DNA from: Gracilaria caudata
Lineage: Eukaryota > Rhodophyta > Florideophyceae > Gracilariales > Gracilariaceae
DNA length: 21,865 nucleotides
Assembly: GCA_030374735.1 (NCBI GenBank)
Contig: JASCIV010000380.1
Span: forward strand, 1-21,865
Direction of reading: 5' to 3'
Positions 8,385 to 16,615 of this stretch are shown here, piece after piece. The translations under genes were made by a program, and so were the position numbers. How positions within the stretch are numbered: the first letter of the stretch is position 1; each line of letters starts with the position of its first letter. The notes under the pieces were generated by a model that did not search any database, was not told the DNA's origin, and worked only from the letters and a program-made list of their open reading frames with translations.

Positions 8385-9062
8385 ATGGCTGCACCTACCA
8401 CCGCATCGCTCGCGCCGCAATTGCTGGCTGTCAAGGAGAAGTTCCTGGGCTCTGCGCCCGACGAGGTGGTATCGAAGATCGCCGAGACCTCAGACAATCT
8501 GAAGAAGTCGTTCACGCCCAAGCCTCTCAAGCTCGGCGATGAAGCGCCGGATTTCACTCTTCCCAACGCCGTCGGCAAGAACGTGACGCTTTCCTCTCTG
8601 CTGAAGGAGCATTCGGCAGTGGTGTTGATGTGGTATCGAGGCGGATGGTGCCCGTACTGCAACCTTGCACTTCGTGCATTCACCAAGCTCAACGACGAGA
8701 TCGAAGCGACGGGCGCGAAGTTTGTGGCGTTGTCACCGGAGACTGCGGACGAGAGCCTTTCGACGAGCGAGAAGAATGAACTCAAGTTTGAGGTGCTTTC
8801 TGATGATGGCTTGTCGGTTGCTGAGAGGTTTGGTGTGATGTTTACGGTGCCGGATGACATCAAGGGCCTTTACAAAGGGTTTGGCGTGGATCTGGATAAC
8901 AGAAATGGAAATGACGGCAAGAGGTTGGCGCGTTTGCCGATGCCTGCTACGTATGTGATTGACAAGAACAGCGTTGTCAAGTACGTGTTTGCGGACCTGG
9001 ACTACACGCAGAGGGCTGAGCCATCGGAGGTGATGGCCGTGCTCAAGTCGCTCGCGCAGTGA
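8385..9062 (+). CDS. Peroxiredoxin-like (AhpC/TSA-type) protein with WCPYC motif
   Basis: 225-residue thioredoxin-fold protein of the AhpC/TSA superfamily, likely reducing peroxides or acting as a thiol oxidoreductase in the cytosol. No signal or transit peptide is evident. About 45 residues of helical N-terminus are followed by the fold: GDEAPDFTLPNAVGKNVTL (51-69), then VVLMWYRGGWCPYCN (79-93), giving a C89-x-x-C92 pair. Typical 2-Cys peroxiredoxins carry one peroxidatic Cys in a PxxxTxxC context. This CxxC form is the thioredoxin-like subgroup seen in many bacteria and some eukaryotes. The family cis-proline region is RLPMPATYVID (183-193). Start is the first ATG after the leader, in an ACAATGG context. 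The long antisense ORF over the 5' half is a shadow. The fold call is firm; the physiological substrate is unknown. Confidence 0.9.
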   Translation: MAAPTTASLAPQLLAVKEKFLGSAPDEVVSKIAETSDNLKKSFTPKPLKLGDEAPDFTLPNAVGKNVTLSSLLKEHSAVVLMWYRGGWCPYCNLALRAFTKLNDEIEATGAKFVALSPETADESLSTSEKNELKFEVLSDDGLSVAERFGVMFTVPDDIKGLYKGFGVDLDNRNGNDGKRLARLPMPATYVIDKNSVVKYVFADLDYTQRAEPSEVMAVLKSLAQ

Positions 9063-10343
9063 TGAGTGGCTGCTGCTTATTTCTGATAGCGTTAGAATTT
9101 TGACGACGCCGATAGCGAAGCGTCCTCTCGAAGGTAAACGAGTTTCTTCCCTCAAACAGCGTCGCTTGTATGAACATCGTCTCGAACATGCCAGAATAAT
9201 TTTTGGCGAAAACCGGATTCGAGTTCGAGCTCTTCAACGTGTGCTCGTTCGTTACGCTTCGCACAGCACTTGCAGCTGTGCACGTGTTCAAGCGGACATG
9301 TGTCACATCTGCACACGTTAAGCTATAGTTGGGACGCTGTAAGTTTTATACTGTAAGCAAAAGGCAAACAGCTCATTCAAATTCAAAACTTGGTCCCAAT
9401 TGGAATTTCTGAATTTTTTGAGTTTTTTTATTAACTTCGTAAATGGGCCCGCTCAAATTCGTCTCGCAATTCCATGTTGGAAAAGCCGCGAAGCACATAA
9501 CACACGCGTTTGCTTCCAATTGGCTATTAAAACCCTCCTCTCTGTGGACGAGGTAGAAACTCCAATCTTCTCTCCCCCAGGTGTCTCTGCGCAAGCATTG
9601 CCCAGTCGCAGCTCGTCGTCATAAGTATGACGACATAGATCAGCTCCTATCTTCAATACAGCGCACTGTTAGTTCTATAGATATCCGGTCTGCGTGCTGC
9701 TGAGAGAGAGCTTCTAGAAAAATCGTGTCAACCGAGTATCTACCAGTGCATGGCACCCCGAATTCCTGAATGGAGCTAACCAGTCTACAAGTTCCTCATC
9801 AAACCGACCATTCGCACTTCGGATCATTTAGTTGACTCCTGCCTGGGAGGTCCGGGTGACCCGACACACAGAGCACGTTCATAGGCTTGACAGTAATGTA
9901 ACGCTCATTGCATCACAATTCGATAGCTACTCTTAGGCACTAGTGCCTTGTGTGTAGCGCGTACACCTTCGTTGGTATTCGTGAGCAATGTCCTCCTTCG
10001 GGCCACAGTTCGCAGTCGAAGAAGTTGAGTAGAGGCACAGGTTGCATCGAATGCTGGGGACTTGAAGGTCTCGGCAGAGAAAATTCTACGTCTCTACGTT
10101 TCGCAGCTCTTTTGAGCCACAATGCCAGCACCGGTATAACTGAAAGAATCCCGTACATCTCCGGCGTTTAGATTTGATGTATTTCGACGGTAGCCATCAC
10201 TAGAGACATGAAGGAGCCCTTTAGCGACCAGAATGGAGCTTGCTATCAAATTGCTCAAAGCTTCTGAGAAAGAGAAGAACGTAGACGTGTTCGGCCTCCC
10301 CACAGTATGAATTTGTTCTTTCGCAGTCTTGGAAACAATTTGG
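9063..10343. other. 1.3-kb gap, no gene seen
   Basis: Only short overlapping ORFs without motifs. Two CCAATTGG palindromes (near 9396 and 9516), both flanked by TTCC/GGAA, lie about 120 bp apart. Their role is unknown. Confidence 0.45.
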
Positions 10344-10352
10344 TATATATAG
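10344..10352 (+). promoter_or_regulatory. TATA box of the metallo-beta-lactamase-fold gene
   Basis: TATATATAG, 111 bp upstream of the ATG at 10455. A run of CAA/CAAC repeats in the leader lies between the box and the ATG. Confidence 0.65.
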
Positions 10353-10454
10353 CCGGAATAACCCACGACGGAAATTGTCGCCGACCAACGGCAACAACCA
10401 CAACAACCACAGTGACTCACAGTTCTCAGCCTCCTTTCGTCGCAGTTTTTCATC

Positions 10455-11600
10455 ATGAAGATCTCCATCTTTGAAATTCGGTTTGCTGCCTTGCTCTTTC
10501 TGCTCTTCGCGGCACACTTCAATCGGGCTTCAGCCACTTCTGACTTTTCCTCTAGGTGTGAGGCAGCCGTTCAATGTGTTCTGAGCTCTGGAGAGAAAAA
10601 CGACTGTCCAGCTATACCGGTTCCGCCATCCTCGGTGGTCAACAACTCCATTGCTCCTGGCAGCTTCGAACTGAAGCTCTTGCGCAAAGGTGTTTGGTTC
10701 TACAATGATGGCACATATAATACACTGATGCTGCGAGTATCGGACCATCTTACCCTCATCGACTTTCCCCGTGCTGCTATTTCCAACATTCCTGAGACGC
10801 CGATTATTCCTGCAATTCAAGAGGTTTTGAATGGTACCACACCCTCGAGGATTGACATGATCTATTCGCATGCTCACTTCGATCATATTGGTTCTTCCCG
10901 AAGAGTATTCAACTTCCTGCGAGGACAGATTCCAAGAGCGAAGATCTTCGTGTGGGGAACCCTGGAGACATACGATCTCATTAGGAGCTCTTCTGCAAAC
11001 GAGTCAGTCCCTCCGAACATTATCGTGGGAAGAAGGGGAAAGACTCTGCGTATGTCTCGGTTCCTGAAGGTGCGACTCGATATTGTGGGTGGCCACACGG
11101 TCAAGGATTTGCGAATCTATATTCCTCCGTCATATGGTGAACCTGGAATTGTGATGTACATTGACGTTGTGTTCCCAGGGTATGCGCCACCATTTACTTT
11201 TGCACTCACGGAAGATTTGAGACGCTACATTCAGGCACAGAAGGACATCCTGAAACTTGATTTTGAGGTTTTGGTTCCTGGACACGTCGATCTGGCGAGT
11301 AGGGAGCAAATTAGTGACGGTATCAAATATGCAGAAGACGTAATCAGTGCTGCACGGACTGCCATAGACTCAGTCACCCCCGAGCAACTCCAAGAAGCCG
11401 GATTCGGACGATCTAATGACCCCAGTGCGCCGGAGTTTGGAAACTTCTTCTTTCCATTTATTGGAGTGTTACGTCCGCTCGAAATTGAGGGCTGCTTCCG
11501 TATCGTTCTGGAGAAATGGGGATGCCGTTTGGGTGCGGTAGACTTGAGCGCAAGGAACCATTGCTTCACTGCCATCAATTTCTTGAATCTTGACTTCTGA
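10455..11600 (+). CDS. Secreted metallo-beta-lactamase-fold hydrolase
   Basis: 381 residues. The first ATG after the TATA box opens a hydrophobic signal peptide (RFAALLFLLFAAH in 9-21, cleavage near ASA 25-27). A short Cys segment follows (C35, C41, C51), then a metallo-beta-lactamase fold. The di-metal site is visible: H139-x-H141-x-D143-H144 in YSHAHFDHIG, H214 (VGGHT), D237 (YIDVVFPG) and H277 (LVPGHVD), so all six usual ligand positions are present and the enzyme is probably active. The family hydrolyses varied esters, thioesters, lactones or phosphoesters; nothing here fixes the substrate. The C-terminal part (about 290-381) is helical with C347, C357 and C370, which could stabilise an extracellular protein. 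No membrane anchor is seen. Neighbours are other secreted proteins. Confidence 0.9.
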   Translation: MKISIFEIRFAALLFLLFAAHFNRASATSDFSSRCEAAVQCVLSSGEKNDCPAIPVPPSSVVNNSIAPGSFELKLLRKGVWFYNDGTYNTLMLRVSDHLTLIDFPRAAISNIPETPIIPAIQEVLNGTTPSRIDMIYSHAHFDHIGSSRRVFNFLRGQIPRAKIFVWGTLETYDLIRSSSANESVPPNIIVGRRGKTLRMSRFLKVRLDIVGGHTVKDLRIYIPPSYGEPGIVMYIDVVFPGYAPPFTFALTEDLRRYIQAQKDILKLDFEVLVPGHVDLASREQISDGIKYAEDVISAARTAIDSVTPEQLQEAGFGRSNDPSAPEFGNFFFPFIGVLRPLEIEGCFRIVLEKWGCRLGAVDLSARNHCFTAINFLNLDF

Positions 11601-12650
11601 GATTGTGGAACCTATGTTAGCAATAGAGATTGCCGTAGGCGAGGAACTGGTCAGTAAACGTTGACGGTGTTGAATGCATATGATGTGCCGTTAAGCTGCA
11701 TCATTAGGCCCTCATTATCATGCAGTATTGACAGAGGTTACGTCTTTGTAAACAAGGGTTACATATTTCTAACCTTGCCAACCGGCAAAACAAAGGCAAA
11801 CTAATATCTCTCGTTTTCTTGCCAATGTTATGCCTTTCATAAGCTTAACGGGAGTTGATTTTGACGCATAGTATGCTCCTTGGTACAAGAGAGGAGCAAT
11901 ATTATTGCACCGCTTTTGTACCAAGGAGCCGTAGCATTGTCAAAGCATCATAGTTGGGTTTTCTCGCTTTTTCGAATGGCAGCAACTTGGAATCACAATC
12001 AAGGTGTTGTGTGGAGATGTCATATTTCAGCAAACAGACCGCTTAGCAGTTCAGAGAATCTGAACGTTACTTGCCTGCTGCTGCTCTGTGGTCCAGCCAC
12101 ATGACCAAAACTAGTAAAGATTGCAGGTCGAGTTCTAGAGGAAGACTGATGAAAAGAGATAAACGACATTCAAAGCATAATCGTATGGATTCTGTAGATG
12201 GTGCGCGTATCGATAAGAAAACGAGGGGGATTTGTGACATTGAAAATAAAAAGCTGTCTTGCTGGAGGTAAGACTTTGTTACTGAAAGACGGCAAAATCG
12301 AGAACTAGAACTGTGTTATCACGTCTCGTTGAAAGACCGCCGTAAGTAAGGCTGTTCGACGCCCTTGTGTGTGAATACCTCGCTTCTACACCATCTCTAC
12401 CAATTTTGCACTTTTCTTGAACATATCCTGTCCGTCTACTCGATCAATGTTAACTGATGTCAACTCTACGAGAAAAGATGTTGAAGTCAACTCTGGATCA
12501 GATATTTATTCAGTTTTTACCAGTCGATTGAACCTTCAGCGTTTCCAACATTTGCACACAAAGGTTTCCAAAGGTTGCTTTATTTTAGATCATAATGTTG
12601 CAGCAGGAGTGACACGAAGCTATCGACTACTCGAAATGCGATAAACCGCT
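11601..12650. other. 1-kb gap between convergent genes
   Basis: Apart from the hairpin at 11875-11929, it holds only short unrecognised ORFs (up to about 75 codons) and several weak stem-loops near 11750-11780. Confidence 0.45.
11875..11929. repeat. 55-bp hairpin with perfect 14-bp arms
   Basis: GCTCCTTGGTACAA (11875-11888) is the exact inverse of TTGTACCAAGGAGC (11916-11929). The 27-base loop holds a further inner inverted segment (GCAATATTATTGC). It could be a minimal foldback element, a small-RNA stem or a 3'-processing structure. It lies about 275 bp downstream of the hydrolase stop codon. Confidence 0.85.
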
Positions 12651-13280
12651 TTAGAACGGAATATTGATTCCAAAGTTTACATTAGGGTTACCTCCTCCAC
12701 GGATTATGTCGCTATTCGTACCAACTCCAATGTTTCCTGTGATTCCACCATGGATCGGAAACTGCGCGTTTACGTCCAGTCCATAGAAATCAGGACCATT
12801 CCGAGTCTGATAGACGGGACTCCAAGTCAAATCAATCGGGCCGAGGTGAAGTGGGTTCTGTGGGCTGCCATAAAAATTCGGAGATCCTCCCTGACCATTC
12901 TGTGACCCGAAGTAAGGATCGAAAGGACTGTCAAACCCGATCTGACGGGAAACAAAGCTGGAATGTGGGGAATAACAAATTTGATGAGACTGTTTTGCTG
13001 CCGTCAAGTACATATCCAAGTCGAACTTGCCTTGCTTATTCACATATTGGACACAGAATGGAGATAAGCGATTCAGATCCTTTCCATAGTCTTCGTGACA
13101 GTACTCGGCCATTTTTTCCGGGAAGACCTTGGTGTGGGAGGCTATAAAACAGTGACAGGCGCTTTGCCTGACGAGGTTTGCGTAGGAGCAGAGGCTACTT
13201 CGGTCAACTTGAACTCTCGCAATCATCGCACTCTGTGCCGAGTAAAGCAGACCAAAAGTTAGCAACAGAGAAACCTTCAT
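12651..13280 (-). CDS. Secreted protein: six-Cys head and Gly/Asn/Pro/Phe-rich tail
   Basis: 209 residues. Signal peptide is MKVSLLLTFGLLYSAQSA, cleaved near 18. The head (about 25-103) has six Cys: C31, C42, C44, C61, C76, C102, an arrangement that allows three disulfides. The tail (104-209) has no Cys. It is rich in Gly, Asn, Pro, Phe and Tyr, with loose recurring fragments such as GSQNGQGGSPNFYGSP, GGITGNIGVG and GGGNPNVNFG, and it ends at Phe (FGINIPF). This layout suggests a compact secreted head with a flexible, possibly structural or adhesive tail. No family is recognised. The ATG at 13278-13280 directly opens the signal. No clear TATA box is upstream, only TACTTAAA near 13402-13409. 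It is convergent with the hydrolase gene. Confidence 0.72.
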   Translation of the reverse strand: MKVSLLLTFGLLYSAQSAMIARVQVDRSSLCSYANLVRQSACHCFIASHTKVFPEKMAEYCHEDYGKDLNRLSPFCVQYVNKQGKFDLDMYLTAAKQSHQICYSPHSSFVSRQIGFDSPFDPYFGSQNGQGGSPNFYGSPQNPLHLGPIDLTWSPVYQTRNGPDFYGLDVNAQFPIHGGITGNIGVGTNSDIIRGGGNPNVNFGINIPF

Positions 13281-13750
13281 GTTGGAGAAAGCGTTGGTAG
13301 AATGGTATCAATGTGCTGACTTGTGAAATCTGAATTTTGGGGATGGTGCGATTGATTAGATAAGGAGAGGCAGGAGAGAAGTAGAAGTGATTGTGGTCTC
13401 CTGGTTTAAGTAGAGTTTTCATTGCGATGGCTGTGTGCGTTGACAATCGCATACCTTGTCAAGTGTCATTACGGAGATAAGATCATGACCGACGTCGATT
13501 TCTTCCTGTGACGATGGATCAACAATGTTCCAACATGGAGCTCATACGAAACGATTCTGGTATCTGAATTGGAAAGAAATATCGGGCCACATGCGCAGGA
13601 TCGGAAGCCGAGAGACGCATTTGGTGAGCTCAAAGGCTAATGGAACCTAGCTCTCTACGCCAGGCATTGTCATACTTTCCCTAAAAAAAGTTTGCCTTGC
13701 TGGTGTTCCTGTCCGTCTGATTTTGAATGGAGCATAATATGCCAACAAGC

Positions 13751-13788
13751 TAGTCGATCCGTTGGAGGCTCCAACGGAGCAACGACTA
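13751..13788. repeat. 38-bp imperfect palindrome, followed by a second hairpin
   Basis: TAGTCG plus ATCCGTTGGAG pairs with CTCCAACGGAG plus the closing CGACTA, with a small asymmetry of a few bases in the stem. A second short hairpin follows at 13793-13807, where GGTAT and ATACC flank a short loop. No product is seen. Confidence 0.7.
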
Positions 13789-14850
13789 CAAGGGTATCCT
13801 TATACCCCAGATATAACGTTCCTACGGAATCCTAGCAGAACTGACAGACAACTCTTATTAGCTCCCCCCCCCCCCGTAGAGCGTGAGCACATGGAGCTCA
13901 CCTTCGCGGACCGTGATCTGAAATAGGGTTTTCATTTGTGTATCCCTCTACCTTTATTCAGATTCAGATACCTGGTAGATAACATGGCTGAGAAATCGAT
14001 GTCAACAATTCGCTGAGATATATGCGCTGTCATTTAAGTCGCGTTGGTTTGGGTCTTCTGGAGATGCAATGGGAGATGGAAATATAGCTAGAATCGCCGT
14101 CATGAAACGTGTTAACTAGTCTTCTGGCACACATATGCGTAAATATTGTGTGCGGCTTTCCCATACTTATCTGAGATAACCTTATCGAAGGATGCCATGA
14201 TTTCCTTCAAGGAATACGTTTCTGGGAGAAACCACAATGCATGTAAAAGGGTACAGCGTGTTTTCATTCCTCTTTCTATATACGAAGGGTAACTTCCAAA
14301 ATTTTCGGCAGCCCACAAGGCGCCGCACAGTTGTATCTTTTCTGTCCCTTGTGGCATTGTGTGTTCGTGTCCAGCTACATTTCGTGGTACCCTGTCAAAG
14401 AAGCATTTCTGTCTGCCTTGCTGGCTCAAGCCCCATTCAAATAATTTTAAATTTAAATTTCGCACGTCAACACAGGATGCCTTTCTTGGGGGAGGCTTTT
14501 TATGTTATAATAGATCAGAACTATGCGAAGCAGGCTTCGCAAGAGGTTCGCAAAGCTCCTTCAGCAAGGTAGCATTCTTTAAAAATAAACTTTATCGTTG
14601 AATACCCATGTAGGCGGAGGATCGCAACATGTTCTCCGGTCTAAGAACCAGACATCGTTGTCGTTAAAAAATTCGTTTGAAGTAACAATTGCTAAAGAGA
14701 GGCGGTGTTCTTTATATAGGTTAGGTAAACTGTCATCTTCTATTTCTTTGTGGCTAGTCACTACACTGGCCCAAACTGAGATGAAGAAAACTACTTACAA
14801 AGCTACATTAGAAACAAAAACCTGGCTTAGCATTAAAGATTTTAATACGA

Positions 14851-14867
14851 TTCGGCAGCCTGCCGAA
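14851..14867. repeat. 17-bp GC palindrome in AT-rich DNA
   Basis: TTCGGCAG-C-CTGCCGAA: perfect 8-bp arms with a single-base centre. Similar compact GC palindromes lie nearby at 14525-14540 (GCGAAG-CAGG-CTTCGC) and 15056-15074 (overlapping GGAGC-AAA-GCTCC and AGCTCCGGAGCT). Confidence 0.85.
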
Positions 14868-15023
14868 ACTGCAGTGCTTTCTCTTTTGTTTTAGAAAAAG
14901 ACGTGATTCTAAGAATAAACTACCAAAACGTTGAGTAACCTTATACCAAAAGTGCCAGCAGTGTGCCGAAAATATGCAAGTAGCTTCTTTGTACTCAGAT
15001 TTTTGCCCAAACCAGATCAAATC

Positions 15024-15032
15024 TATATATAG
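15024..15032 (+). promoter_or_regulatory. Possible TATA box for the vWA-like gene
   Basis: TATATATAG within the palindrome ATCTATATATAGAT (15021-15034). It lies 306 bp upstream of the ATG at 15330, farther than the other boxes in the window, so a long leader or another promoter is possible. Confidence 0.35.
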
Positions 15033-15329
15033 ATGGGCTAGCGCTTCCGGTAGTAGGAGCAAAGCTCCGGAGCTCAGCGAAAATCCTTGTCGACTTGCTT
15101 CCTTGTCACCAAACAAACAAAGAACCGACAATGATATAATCGTGTAATCGTGAAAGCCTTCGCCGCATTACAACAGAACTCCCTACAGACGTTCCCTTGC
15201 ATAAGACTAACTAAAGCTTTAATGTTAGGCACAGAAGTCTCTCTTCACTTTGGTAGATTGTACCATCGGAGATCCGCCACATTTGGCCTTTTCTTCATCC
15301 TGATTCCTTTGTTCTATCTGTCGTCAGAA

Positions 15330-15992
15330 ATGAAGCTCGCGGCCGTTCTCATTCTCGGTTCCTTCTTCGCGTGCGTGGCCAATTCGCTCTCGTTGGGTGA
15401 AGCAGAAGCGAATCTCAACTCTCAAGTGAGAGTGGCAAGCAACGACAGTTGCCAGGTCAATGTATGCTTCGCGATTGATTCAAGAAACTTTCGCTATTCT
15501 TTTGATGAGATCAGAAGTTTCGTGTTCAACATGACGTCCGCTCTCGCTCCGATCAATAACGTCAAATTTGCAGCTGTACAGTATGGAGACTTAATCATTC
15601 AAATCTCAAACCTCACCAGTAATCTAGATGCGTTCGAGAGTGCCTTCCTGACAACAGCTCTGGAGAGAATTGGGTTCAGTACTGCTAGTCATGGCATAAT
15701 GGCGTGTACGTTTGAGTTGGGAGCTGAAGTTGGCAAAGTGTCAAAGATTATTGTGGTGAGCAGTGGGGTGATCACTGTGGAAAGCGATGCGGTGCGAGAT
15801 GCATCTACCTTCAGGAAATTGCTCGGCGAGGGCGCTTCACTTAGTACGGTTCAGGTTGAGTCGACGTCAGTAGATACTCAGAAGCTGCGTGACATTGCAA
15901 GAGCTGGCGGTGGTCAACAGTACAAACCGGATGAGTTTCTTTCTCTCACCTGTGATATCCTAAACCTTGTGCGCGACCAGGGCTGTCTCTAA
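15330..15992 (+). CDS. Secreted von Willebrand factor A-like domain protein
   Basis: 220 residues. The frame is open back to 15150 but starts there with GTG. The ATG at 15330 opens a signal peptide (MKLAAVLILGSFFACVANS, cleavage near 19), so it is chosen. The mature protein is essentially one vWA-like Rossmann domain: CQVNVCFAIDSRNF (41-54), VKFAAVQYGD (78-87), a Leu-rich helix, KIIVVSSGVI (139-148), then a C-terminal helix ending in CL. At the place of the metal-binding DxSxS motif it has D50-S51-R52-N53-F54, so the metal site looks degenerate. Cysteines C41, C46, C126, C208 and C219 could form disulfides. vWA domains mostly mediate protein binding outside the cell, and a matrix or adhesion role is inferred. 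The assignment rests on fold pattern only. Confidence 0.7.
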   Translation: MKLAAVLILGSFFACVANSLSLGEAEANLNSQVRVASNDSCQVNVCFAIDSRNFRYSFDEIRSFVFNMTSALAPINNVKFAAVQYGDLIIQISNLTSNLDAFESAFLTTALERIGFSTASHGIMACTFELGAEVGKVSKIIVVSSGVITVESDAVRDASTFRKLLGEGASLSTVQVESTSVDTQKLRDIARAGGGQQYKPDEFLSLTCDILNLVRDQGCL

Positions 15993-16615
15993 CGGCAACG
16001 GGGAGTGTTGGTATACGGGTAAAGAGCAAAAGCGAATAATTCACCGAGTTATTCTAAATTATATTATTAATTATCCACTTTTTATCATAATTATGGTATT
16101 ATTCTGAGGTGTCAGCCAAGTGCCTCTCAAAGAGGCGGTTGGTGTGTAAACGCGCGGCTGCGATGCGCGTGCACGCTTCTGTGTTGCAAATTGCAATGCA
16201 ATGGGCGCCAGCACACGCGCCGCGCACGCGCCTCCTCTCATTCCCATGAAAACGGCAGTAACTGTAAAGATCGGCATACTGAAAGGTGCGTCACGTGCGG
16301 ATACACGTCACACTCACGGCGCACAAACACTTGGCGTCGTTCACCCATGCGATCAGAACGTACCCGAGTGTGTTCCGCCGTGGGTGGCATTGACCAAACA
16401 GAGGTGGCTGTGTGTTGAGACTTGCGAGAGCAGGCGCTGCGTGATGTGACGGAACGTGGAGAGCCGTTCTTGAGTGATTTATAACTTTTGTTATGCAAAC
16501 GATTGCGGGTTTGATGTGTAAGTTACTCACCCATCGAGCCGAACAGAGGTAGATCGCATATCTCTATACACACAGCAAGCAAATTCTAGTAAAAAAGAAC
16601 TGCTCACAAAACGGT
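15993..16615. other. Gap between convergent genes
   Basis: A hairpin with arms GAATAA/TTATTC lies near 16034-16053, just past the vWA-like stop, in an AT-rich stretch that may serve 3'-end formation. At 16122-16136 GCCTCT-CAA-AGAGGC forms a perfect hairpin. The rest is GC-rich with many short CG/TG-rich words and overlapping ORFs that look like shadows. Confidence 0.4.

Larger units (their letters stand above)
13281..15023. other. 1.7-kb gap: palindromes and AT-rich block, no firm gene
   Basis: 13.5-14.0 kb holds a 12-base C run (13864-13875) and two hairpins, listed separately. From about 14.4 kb to 15.0 kb the DNA is AT-rich and carries compact GC palindromes. ORFs here lack an ATG start or any motif and overlap on both strands, so none is annotated. 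A decayed element or organelle-derived fragment is possible. Confidence 0.4.

Noticed and set aside
8102..8863. 253-codon open frame antisense to the peroxiredoxin-like gene
   Set aside because: It overlaps the 5' half of a strongly supported gene, and its sequence has no family features.
13864..13875. 12-base C run
   Set aside because: A simple homopolymer with no other signal beyond the adjacent hairpins.
14112..15131. Several 90-117-codon frames on both strands
   Set aside because: They start without ATG, overlap each other and show no motif. Better explained as decayed non-coding DNA.
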